From assembly GCA_004292785.1 (NCBI GenBank), contig RDXG01000218.1, positions 1 to 32,613 of the forward strand: a stretch of 32,613 bases of DNA. The letters are read 5' to 3'. A program made the translations under genes and the position numbers. Below, one piece after another: positions 28,801 through 32,613 of the stretch (its first letter is position 1; each line of letters starts with the position of its first letter). Source of the stretch: Bacteroidota bacterium. Its GTDB lineage: Bacteria > Bacteroidota > Bacteroidia > Cytophagales > Thermoflexibacteraceae. Under the pieces are notes generated by a model that ran no database searches, was not told the DNA's origin, and saw only the letters and a list, made by a program, of their open reading frames with translations.

Positions 28801-30446
28801 GAAATAATACTTCCTTGATTAATAGTATTGTTGTAAGCATCGAATGAAAAGTTAGCGGTAGCAATATTTCTTGCAAACACAAGGTTATCAGAATCCTGCC
28901 CATTGCCTAATTCGAAAAAACGACCAAAGCTGGCGTTATTAGTTGGTCTTGCCCAAATTGCCATCGTCAAACCGTTGCTAAAATCATTGAATTTATCAGA
29001 ACTAATACTTACGTGATCGTCTGTTCCATCAAAATTCAAAGCATTTTGTCCTCCAATCGGCTCATTCGTATAGAAAACTTTTACATTCTGAACCGTTGAG
29101 AAGGCTATGCCATCGTATGCCCTTGCACGTGCATAATACAAGGTATTGGGCGTTAAACCTGTAAAATTAAAACTACTATTTCCTGCGGCTACGGTTTGGA
29201 AAGCCGAAAGAGGACTAAAATTGGCATTATTCGCAATTTCGACAGTATGTTGATGCAAACTATTCGCCGTTTGAAAATTGACAGTTGCTGATGTGAAACT
29301 TGTATTTGTTGCCGCAAGGGTTAATGGTGAAGGTGGAGCATATTCGAAAATAGAGAATGAATTTGCACCTAAATTTGCTACTACTATATCTGCTTTGCCA
29401 TCAAAATTCATATCTTGGATTTGCACTCGATAAGGCGTAGTATTCACCGTTGGCAAATTCAGTTGTGTGCCAAACGAAATCGTAGTTCCTGATGAAGTAT
29501 TGGGATAATAGGTCAGTCCGCCTGATGTATTGCTTACTACCAATATGTCAGGTTTTCCATCAGAATCAATATCTCCCAAATCAAGTTGCAACATCGATGC
29601 CCCGTTAGTATTGGTAAATTGGGTAACTCCTGCAAAGGAAAGCGTACCAATTACCGTATTCGTATTGCGGAAAACGGATAATTTATTCTGGTTGTGCGGC
29701 ACGCCCACAATGTCGGGCAAACCATCGCCGTTTATGTCGCCTGCTTTTATGCCATGCCCTGTATTGGGGTTGGTAGAAAGCGAGGAATTGGTAAAAGAGG
29801 TCGAATTAATTGCCCCAAATACGGAAGTGTTTTTATGAAGAATAATATCTGAGGTCGTATTACTTGCCGAAACAATGTCGGCTTTTCCGTCCCTATCCAA
29901 ATCGATGCTGTAAGGGATTTGTGGCTGACCTTGGGTAGTATAGTTGGGTGATTGGACGAAAGAAGAAGCCGTAAAATTGCCTCCTGTGTGTGTATTTCGC
30001 AAAACCCCTGTAACTCCATTGTTATGCAAGGACAAAATAATATCTGCTTTTTTGTCGCCATCGATGTCCTGCACAAAAGCGGCACGGGCAGGCAAAGTTA
30101 GGGCAAAATCAAAGCGATTAAAGGCAATTGTTCCTGCGGTACTTACGTTTCGGTACAAAGAAGCCGTAGCGTTATTTTGATAAACCACGACAATATCCAT
30201 CAACCCGTCATTATCTAAATCGCCTGTTGAAATAGTGGCTTGGGTAGTTACTGTGCCAATAGAATAAGCGGCGGCAAAAGTAGGCGTACCGCTTACTGTA
30301 GTATTGCGGCGAACTTCCAGAGTGCCTGCCCCTGTAAAAGGCACAGAAGCTATATCGGGTTTTCCGTCATTGTCAAAATCTTGAATAACCAAATCCCATG
30401 TATTTACGCCTGTGGTCGCATAATCCGTTCGTTTCGCAAAAGTCAA
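13878..30446 (-). CDS. Giant multidomain T9SS-secreted surface protein, C-terminal part (FG-GAP, FN3, LamG, BNR_assoc_N-like, parallel beta-helix, cadherin-like, LRR, Ig-like, type A C-terminal sorting domain)
   Basis: 5522-aa ORF. Repeated DxDxDGDxD FG-GAP motifs; three FN3-like stretches (e.g. SATVNFQTANSLHQHTVEIANNANFSPLSAFQTV...LTPNTLYYARARA) plus one near 16.3-16.6 kb; three LamG domains (ALNFDGTDDHVSIS...WQHLVVTLDNAKNVKLYKNGVQVG...DEASIWNRALSQTEI); beta-helix repeats (NxISGNxxxGI...NYIGTNxxG); cadherin-like TINENKPLGTEIG; C-terminal LNIYPNPTNRLFYIQSPEKVLDIQVFNSIG...GMYVIRIRTEKGLVWKRVVKD. Probably continuous with the next feature, so its TTG start is not a true start. Confidence 0.9.
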   Translation of the reverse strand: MTFAKRTDYATTGVNTWDLVIQDFDNDGKPDIASVPFTGAGTLEVRRNTTVSGTPTFAAAYSIGTVTTQATISTGDLDNDGLMDIVVVYQNNATASLYRNVSTAGTIAFNRFDFALTLPARAAFVQDIDGDKKADIILSLHNNGVTGVLRNTHTGGNFTASSFVQSPNYTTQGQPQIPYSIDLDRDGKADIVSASNTTSDIILHKNTSVFGAINSTSFTNSSLSTNPNTGHGIKAGDINGDGLPDIVGVPHNQNKLSVFRNTNTVIGTLSFAGVTQFTNTNGASMLQLDLGDIDSDGKPDILVVSNTSGGLTYYPNTSSGTTISFGTQLNLPTVNTTPYRVQIQDMNFDGKADIVVANLGANSFSIFEYAPPSPLTLAATNTSFTSATVNFQTANSLHQHTVEIANNANFSPLSAFQTVAAGNSSFNFTGLTPNTLYYARARAYDGIAFSTVQNVKVFYTNEPIGGQNALNFDGTDDHVSISSDKFNDFSNGLTMAIWARPTNNASFGRFFELGNGQDSDNLVFARNIATANFSFDAYNNTINQGSIISTQPLDNNVWQHLVVTLDNAKNVKLYKNGVQVGSGTILNMPLVKPRLVNYLGRSPWAGDAYYQGQMDEASIWNRALSQTEIRDMMCRRLSGTESNLLAYYRLDQNSNVPALVENKAALSSTDGILVNAPAFISSGAAIGDIAVNQYDAGTTLSLNDIDVFTASGYTLAAGQGVQIYKVRSIPNFSTVPNNYPNQFLTVENTRYFGVFPIGISNYNAVYDYTNNGNINGHANEAQASLAFRTDASVLNWQGYRSTTNTTANTITQNTISNRAELMAGFVKPYLNLLSFSTVRNAVNISRTAPLTFTFDQNIAASALNFNTVRIVGNMTGFYTAGTFGGAGTPNIGYTPPTLGFKTGERITVEFQTAVGDPNNIFITSQQIQFTAGVNKGFGYFQLKSILATGGTRPQGILAYDVDGDGDIDLGVLNRTSGNMGIFKNNGSGTFALSSNPTAAGAERAYAVFDADNDGDMDIAMKASQTTIRLMSNDGTGTYTTTWTSGVILSSSGSNPVQSVHSFDADGDGDMDLAVTICGSGVAILTNNGTGSFTWQANYAVGACPQYIDPFDADNDGDMDLAVANLNSNNVTVLRNNGLGQFTTMAILPSGQSWPRTVSTFDIDGDGDMDIVVNNNNASTNIGLIKNNGNGTFSGTTLVPVGTNPYGVWTLDGDGDGDIDVAVANQGTSNSITFLENIGGNLVRKGDFSVGSAVPEYLCALDIDNDGDMDLAVSRPNGTTGTTIAILENVPAPPTTLAATNVSFTSATVNFQTVNSTHQHIVEIADNANFSPLTAFQTVAAGLTSHNFTGLTPNTLYYVRTTAYFNALNFSTVQNVKVFYTNEPIGGQNALNFDGVDDYVDLGSGFSDFSNGLTMAVWAYPTSNGSFARFFDIGNGQQVDNIILHRNGTTNDLYLQVFNGAVAQVVYLVSNAITNNTWQHITLTIDNTKTAKIYKNGVQVGTVILSNMPVVVNRTKNYLGRSNWAGDAYYQGQMDEASIWNRALSETEIRDMMCRRVSGTEANLLAYYRLDQTTGGAFMSVENKASVSSTDGALVNFSATPFISSGAAIGDISSYNYNLTQTSANLNDTDDFTVNGFTIGTNQGVQLYKVRQVPNFTATSPQFTTVESSRYFGVFPIGISNYKANYDYSTNSNLNTNSNKEIIALAFRTDASVSTWASLGSANNASSDFVSSGLINNRSELMVGFAPPTVNLFSTATPNAFVLQNTNNHLLQYIGMTASINSVQFLSVQVQTSGNYLAADIKPNGFKLWQTFTPTFATTNLVAQRNSVAIGAGEILNFQTVSLNIPNGETRYLWLTMDISPTATWSNSIFASAISFSSVHFTTSILTGSNPLVAGGFMTIADQYTVTNLSPSGVGSLTQAINQANIDVGFQTVRFNLPSTLEVGGVYTINATSLPNITDGLVIDGYSQAGALPNSLDIGNNAVLKIEISGNNTSTNLINITGGTGSVIKGLVVNRYSATIPGGVGIRIANTSNANIIEGCFVGTNAAGTLIPVGGTRNFGIYALSSFNTIGGFTTASRNLVAGNPGKNIVVEFAAAQNNYVGNNYIGTDRHGLNNLGSNGIGILIDQGSRFNQIGGNTLLQRNVIGGVSAGSGIVANNNSTNNKIVGNYVGIKSDGLGTLPINGYGLVVGSSFTSVGGFTSAEANVIGGSNSGGIFLALDDNFIGRNHIGTNSTGTQNWANGVAGIFSNQPTQNNRIVFNTIAFNPEGIRLAVATANQTQISQNRIFSNTALGINLNGLGNTNKAVPTIFGFTTTEVSGIGNPNETIEIFRDNISTTPQGREYLGSAIVDAQGNWYASSLLPLVTSDRITATTRDLVNNTSPFVLYVQPTVNLSTTFATAGGYIFQNTTNNLLYRFDATVSNNNVQFLSVQLKTSGNYATSDIDNFKLWFTTTNTFANANLIGTANSLSGAGETLTFQTTGFVIPSGAIRYFWLSTDINLNAQNRTIFANTLPFASVSFTTCTLTGTDPMAASSFMTILPPPNAPFISAATNITQTSFTANWSSANLAVNYGVEISTSSGFTPLTAFQTVTGTSANFTGLAPNTIYYFRAKSFGIIGTPSVLYSNTKMTSTILPAGSGKTLTFDGVDDYVSMPLPTFNPTQFTVEFWLNPNTFTGINNQVVFAGATVGSGWGDFVFHGALGGAAYVGTDNTNRMDPGTGAGKIPIGTFVTSQWQHLAFTFNNGTGTLYRNGVLIATKTGMAIPSTWTNFYLGNNTTSTLDGKLDEFRIWDSERTQTQIQNFMCQKLTGSETNLVTYLRFDENVGTITENKSRFSGGDATLVNSPVWTASGAPIGDISANSYAGSSVVLNDVDQFTANNFLIGAGQGMQVYKVREQPTSVSIPSGFTTIENSRYFGVFPVGIGNYGVNYNYTSNPNLNGIANESYASLAFRSDGSVGTWGSGLYASNNIVSNDIFVTSLASRTELMAGLAPPNLNLFTSATQTAYVYANSNNQLLYNFNATASNNSVDFVSVTLNTSGNYVASDIKTNGFKLWFTSTNVFATVNLVDQKSSVTGAGETLVFNTSNLKILNGQSAYFWLTTDYSATAQWLHTIAINSLPFGNMKFSPTTFTGTNPLAGGGFMTVIDNFTVTNTNNSGLGSFADVLALANANVDFTTIHFSLTPSDPNHSAGVWTFSPSGTQIIFTNVLIDGYSQNGASPNTLAVGHNAVIKIRIDGSSAGLGSSAFALNNTANGTVIKGLSITNFSQAGIAISNSNSNIIEGCYIGLDPLGVTDFGNANIGIEINSTSQFNTIGGTTLASRNIISGNTNKGIMVANSSAYNTISNNYIGTNRNGTSNVGITQITGISLETNANRNMIGGATVAERNIISGNATHGIILTQGGTGISNNNFVKGNYIGIDANGTTALANDNGIFINSGSNNNQIGGILAGEENVISGNTKGIMISSANNNLISGNKIGTNPSGNLALGNNIGVLFVNSNFNTVDGNLISGSGIGGSNYGLIIETSNSNVFKNNKIGTNLSGTAALPNGYGIHLKSGSSFNTIGASGAGNLVSGNEFSGILMEDATTQNNYIQANLIGTQIDGITPIYAQKSGAINVNGATNNFISSNTIVGSSGNVANSSGINFSVAGAGNMISQNKIFCNSVLGINLNGVGNANKAVPIINSANILGVDGNATAGDLIEIFYNQTNCAGSPQGQTFITSAIADGAGYWFASTSLPYGSYLTSTATSANNTSQFSTVVRVLSPTVVVNTNDSGFGSLRAVLTYANSNPDFTTVLFDIPTSDPNYLAGNWKINLLSDLPAVTENVMIDATSQPSWTAANNPVIKVDGTAIFNGTGLKINANNSEIYGLEMSNFGLYGLHLQNVSGVKIGNATQGNVFNGNGSGIYLENSLNNVVKGNKIGTDKTGTLASANVTGIALVANSNQNQIGGSGQGEGNLISGNTLQGISLQASPANTIQNNKIGTNLNNTAQIPNGANGILINGNANTVQNNIIKYNLAAGITTSGINTSFNLFYQNDISCNVNLTKGIILGTGTNESALPPVLTLHSFSKLEGTGIVAGDRLDVYADYSFCSANSGQGTTFLTSFYPTAITTNDFSQVVDIPLGTRISIILTKASGSSSEFSQTYIIDEGNKVATFIGLTSYTINENKPLGTEIGAFYNNDPDKNETFNYQFYDQSGVPNNNSDFILKDGKLYSNKVFDYETQGVYTVTIQVTDKFGATFVQTFNVNVIFPFTAYRDFTNFVPSSFGSSGWLDYNTDGKLDFVLAGVNSQMYLNGNGFFSAMQTLPQSVSKTVFSNLTWHDFNQDGLLDLVLTGENSGRASGSLYLYNPKNGKFEEKIDSKIPALKNSSVAAADYNQDGTVDLLMVGKDDNNQVLAGIYKNIDGVFKLDSNIIIPNLSSATVKFIDFDKDGLIDFSINGLDQSSNVPVFQIYKNKGKGEFTQMTNIEPTAVYQGDHVWGDVNNDGYPDLAMIGLNRQDRIGKVYLNQSGSNLNFLANFEGIESGSLTLGDYDNDGFRDLLIAGNSVNGETTKLYRNLAGQDFKFMGNFPAVKDASVAFGDFDNDSDLDLLVSGAKNGVFATNIYANDATAKNDKPSAPASPTAEVIMSADGKTNSMTITWGKGEDTKTKPLGLTYNVFVRDANGVFLLSPLANTSNGKRYVAQEGNAGHSQKIVLKNIPAGTYYWGVQSIDASFEGSEFVNNPSTSPIVACPPVLKVNLDDVSFVSCQKEGKKIKVRFKGSVVAGENPTSLSFVWKSEKKKGVFEEGGFTMKKKSVGDKMVSYDSTVEVEPNRIYLLRVRAVNNCGFKLETEKEFKFQTPVIFGKNQIASNDTIKLGATAKIKMDLDTLFKPSTNKTEFITIHWQASTDRKVWKNVSDSLFLEKFKPDSTSFLRRILSTPYCADTSNVVYTFVIQPTLAISDSLFLVNLYEKTKGKVWKKAWDLSLSPENWEGVFIENGRLTELDLNNAGLEGSLPENLEDFFLTVPSKLRRLNLSGNKLNGKIPESIKTLVDLEYLDLSKNEFVGKIGKEFIDLRKLKTLFLSHNQFDELDIEIGKLPALENLFLNNNDLKVIPETLGDLTKLRILHLGNNYLKNIPLTLFKLKNIEILYLNNNLFANIPNQIGLLNSLKELYLHSNLLKSLPKFTALQNLQILAVQSNQLQFADIEDLLPSGGRTEMKVSYAPQGKIGEEAEYLINLQDFFKTTVTATGSQNRYQWYRNNQKIDVTSENLLINSMRKTDIGTYHVTVQNPKAPELTLFSQEIRLRANCGSIEQPKIQVKGQVLFCGAENVNAQLSLNTNKNYEVQWLKNGIRILGGNNNTLAVTEIGKYSAIITDFNECSQISDEVSIKYFQTSEVKIEAESNVLRAVSNSKILNYRWFLNQNIIQDENEATLIAKQTGVYQAQVTDINGCVQISKPLVLAATSLDNSTISTELNIYPNPTNRLFYIQSPEKVLDIQVFNSIGAQIDFKQSLSKDLILIDLQENSSGMYVIRIRTEKGLVWKRVVKD
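13881..14102 (-). other. T9SS type A C-terminal sorting domain (within giant CDS)
   Basis: NIYPNPTNRLFYIQSPEKVLDIQVFNSIGAQIDF...SSGMYVIRIRTEKGLVWKRVVKD matches the Por secretion tail pattern. Confidence 0.88.
25825..25881. repeat. Intragenic direct repeat, copy B (partner 28582-28638)
   Basis: 57-nt segment ctattccaaatacttgcctcgtccatttgcccttg(g/a)taataggcatcacctgcccaa with one mismatch between copies, inside LamG-coding sequence. Confidence 0.85.
26281..26342. repeat. Intragenic direct repeat, copy B (partner 29041-29102)
   Basis: 62-nt segment with 3 mismatches, including 41 identical nt (tcattcgtatagaaaacttttacattctgaaccgttgagaa), at the FN3-LamG junction. Confidence 0.85.
28582..28638. 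repeat. Intragenic direct repeat, copy A (partner 25825-25881)
   Basis: See partner; offset 2757 nt. Confidence 0.85.
29041..29102. repeat. Intragenic direct repeat, copy A (partner 26281-26342)
   Basis: See partner; offset 2760 nt. Confidence 0.85.
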
Positions 30447-32613
30447 AAGTCGAGGGCGTAATAGCCAACACCGTTGTAAACTTCACATTCAAGAATTGAT
30501 TTGTCGGCAAATCCAAAGAGCTTACTTGGGCATCTTTGTTTTTGAAAATAACCGAAATTGGGCTGTAGGTACTTGCGCCTTGTGGTACGGTTACGGTAAT
30601 AAACGAATTTCCAAAAGACGTAATTGGGGCAACTACTCCGCCAATATAGACCGTTACGAAATTGGCATTTGTGCCAAAGAAATTGCCTGTAATAAAGACA
30701 TTTTGCCCTGCACTTACGGATTTAGGGTTAAAATCAAAGATTCGAGGACGAGGATCGTAGCGGAAAACTTGCAATTGGTTCGTGGGTTGTCCGTTTGCTG
30801 CGGCAATATCAGCATACCCATCATTATCCAAATCCGTAATCACTATGCCGTTACTGCCATTTGCGCCTTCTTTGACACCATAATTCGTTGTCTCCGCAAA
30901 ATCAATCACAAGTCCTGTACTTGTGTTGCGGAAAACCCTTAAGCTATTATTCGTAGCACTCCCTGCCACCAAATCTATTTTTCCATCACCATCTACGTCC
31001 CCTCCTTCTATGTACCCTAAACCATTTACTGCTGTGAAGTCTTGTTTGAGAGCAAATGAAGTAATGCCTGCTACAGTATTGGTATTTCGAAATACCGAAA
31101 TCGTATTTGCCACGCTATTGCCTACAGCAATGTCGTTTTTTCCGTCATTATTAAAATCGCCTACTACTATCTTTGCTGCTTGCAAACCCGCTACCAAATC
31201 GGTACTGCTTGGGAAAGAAATAGCCCCTACGGTACTGGTGTTGGTATGAACCGAAATATTAGAGGCGTTAAAATTGGCTACAATAATATCGGGTTTGTTA
31301 TCCTGATTGACATCGACTACTTTCATCAAAGCTGAAAGCGTAGCATTGCTATTGTTCAGGTCGATTCGAGGGGCAAAAGAACCCGCCGTAAAACTACCCG
31401 AAGTATGTATATTGCGGAAAATAGAGATACGAGTGGCGTTGGTAGAGCTTTGATTATTGGTAACAATATCCAATTTTCCATCACCATCTATATCCACAAT
31501 TGCCACGTCACGAGGCCAAACTGTAGGCGTAGTAAGCGTCGCATCAAAAGCAAAGTTAAAATTACCTACTCCTGTGCTTGTGTTTCGCAAAATAGATACT
31601 ACTCCTGACGGATTTATCAAAGCTACTGCCAAGTCCAATTTGCCATCGCCGTTCAAGTCCCCGACTGCTACTTCAAAACTTGGACTCCCCACATTAAACG
31701 AAGTGTTGGATAAAGAAGTAGGGGTAAAAGTACCTACCACCGAATTATTTTGATAAAGCGTAATCGTATTGCCTATGGTGTTAGCCGCTATCAAATCCAT
31801 TCGACCGTCTCCGTCAAAATCGCCACTTGCCAAACCTATGGGACTGTTTAAACCCGCAAACTCTACAGGTGCTTGATAATTTGCCGTTACAAAAACGCCT
31901 GTCGTAAAACTTACATCAAAGAGTTGTGGGGCTTTGGCAATAAAACTGCCTTTTGTACCTACCGTAATTTCGCTTAAAGAAGATGCCCCTACGGGAACTT
32001 GAACCGTAATAAAATTATTGCCTGAACTTGTAATGTTTGTGGCTCGAACTCCGCCAAACCAAACCGTATTAAAAGCAGGCGTACTCTCAAAACCTGTTCC
32101 GCTAATAAAAACAAGGCTTCCGACATTGCCAACAGTTGGGGAAATGCTTGTAACTCTTAAACGTTGTACGTTTTCCAAATACGAAAAAGAAGAACTGCTT
32201 TGATTGGTGGCTACCAAATCCATATCACCGTCATTGTCAAAATCGGCAGAGGCTACAGTTCGAGGGTTTAAACCTACAGCATAATCCACTTTGGTCGCAA
32301 AAGTGCCGTTTCCGTTGTTTCGCAAAACCGAAATGACGTTGGCGGGGGCGGCGGCACTATTGGCAACCGACAAATCCAAATCTCCATCGGCATCGATGTC
32401 CGAAGCCCAAACTTGGGTAGGATTCGAGCTTACCGAATAATCGACTTTGGGGGCAAAGGTAGCATCTCCGTTTCCTATCAAAACCGAAACCGTAGCATTT
32501 GTATTGGACGTTGCCAAATCTACTTTTCCATCGCCGTTGAGGTCTGCCGCAAAAATGGATTCCATACTTAGCCCAGTCGTAATAGGCGTTTGTGCCACAA
32601 AAATTCCGTTGCC
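30373..32613 (-). CDS. Giant surface protein, upstream part (FG-GAP/VCBS and two IPT/TIG domains); 5' end beyond the right edge, frame interrupted near 30440
   Basis: ORF open through base 32613: upstream of the track start the frame reads GNGIF-V(GTG)-AQTPITTG, continuing an FG-GAP repeat. IPT/TIG-like VTSISPTVGNVGSLVFISGTGF and IFDFNPKSVSAGQNVFITGNFF. Ends in out-of-frame CETNGLCDHRRKYMGFGYSRF while the next ORF resumes FG-GAP sequence. Confidence 0.88.
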   Translation of the reverse strand, partial: GNGIFVAQTPITTGLSMESIFAADLNGDGKVDLATSNTNATVSVLIGNGDATFAPKVDYSVSSNPTQVWASDIDADGDLDLSVANSAAAPANVISVLRNNGNGTFATKVDYAVGLNPRTVASADFDNDGDMDLVATNQSSSSFSYLENVQRLRVTSISPTVGNVGSLVFISGTGFESTPAFNTVWFGGVRATNITSSGNNFITVQVPVGASSLSEITVGTKGSFIAKAPQLFDVSFTTGVFVTANYQAPVEFAGLNSPIGLASGDFDGDGRMDLIAANTIGNTITLYQNNSVVGTFTPTSLSNTSFNVGSPSFEVAVGDLNGDGKLDLAVALINPSGVVSILRNTSTGVGNFNFAFDATLTTPTVWPRDVAIVDIDGDGKLDIVTNNQSSTNATRISIFRNIHTSGSFTAGSFAPRIDLNNSNATLSALMKVVDVNQDNKPDIIVANFNASNISVHTNTSTVGAISFPSSTDLVAGLQAAKIVVGDFNNDGKNDIAVGNSVANTISVFRNTNTVAGITSFALKQDFTAVNGLGYIEGGDVDGDGKIDLVAGSATNNSLRVFRNTSTGLVIDFAETTNYGVKEGANGSNGIVITDLDNDGYADIAAANGQPTNQLQVFRYDPRPRIFDFNPKSVSAGQNVFITGNFFGTNANFVTVYIGGVVAPITSFGNSFITVTVPQGASTYSPISVIFKNKDAQVSSLDLPTNQFLNVKFTTVLAITPSTFDFCETNGLCDHRRKYMGFGYSRF

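Noticed and set aside
30373-30446. Programmed ribosomal frameshift in the giant gene
   Set aside because: Only a short A4/T4 run and no clear slippery heptamer plus downstream structure recognised; a simple indel (biological or sequencing) is more economical.
14346-30461. Many 60-190 aa plus-strand ORFs antisense to the giant gene (e.g. 14346-14924, 20256-20633, 30496-30942)
   Set aside because: They lie opposite a strongly supported repeat-rich coding frame, show no recognisable motifs, and look like shadow ORFs of biased repetitive codons.
1-32613. tRNA, rRNA, integrase or complete insertion sequence
   Set aside because: None recognised by reading both strands; no transposase-like protein in the ORF track.

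Overview
AT-rich chromosomal window, very probably from a Bacteroidota member. This is inferred from type IX secretion (T9SS) tails, SprB repeats, TAnnTTTG promoter boxes and gene family content. Left half: a secreted C1-family cysteine peptidase running off the left edge (missed by the ORF track), dihydroorotase, a DnaQ-like exonuclease, an LRR/SprB-repeat surface protein with a T9SS type-B-like C-terminus, a tandem Uma2 (DUF820) pair in which one copy is frameshifted, MurE, an ALDH7-type aldehyde dehydrogenase, and a solitary fused nuclease/DNA adenine methyltransferase. The right ~18.7 kb is a single giant mosaic surface-protein gene on the minus strand (at least ~6,240 codons, 5' end outside the window). 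It combines FG-GAP/VCBS, IPT/TIG, FN3, LamG, an unnamed 'YFGVF' module, BNR_assoc_N-like modules, parallel beta-helix, cadherin-like, LRR, Ig-like and a T9SS type A C-terminal domain. It is split in the ORF track by an apparent 1-nt frameshift near 30,440. Other points of interest are a REPIN-like double hairpin that created a false ORF start at 3596, two related palindromes at gene 3' ends, DNA-level near-identical patches about 2.76 kb apart in the giant gene, and an LRR-Ig module shared by two proteins with different T9SS tails. No tRNA, rRNA, CRISPR array or complete transposase was recognised.
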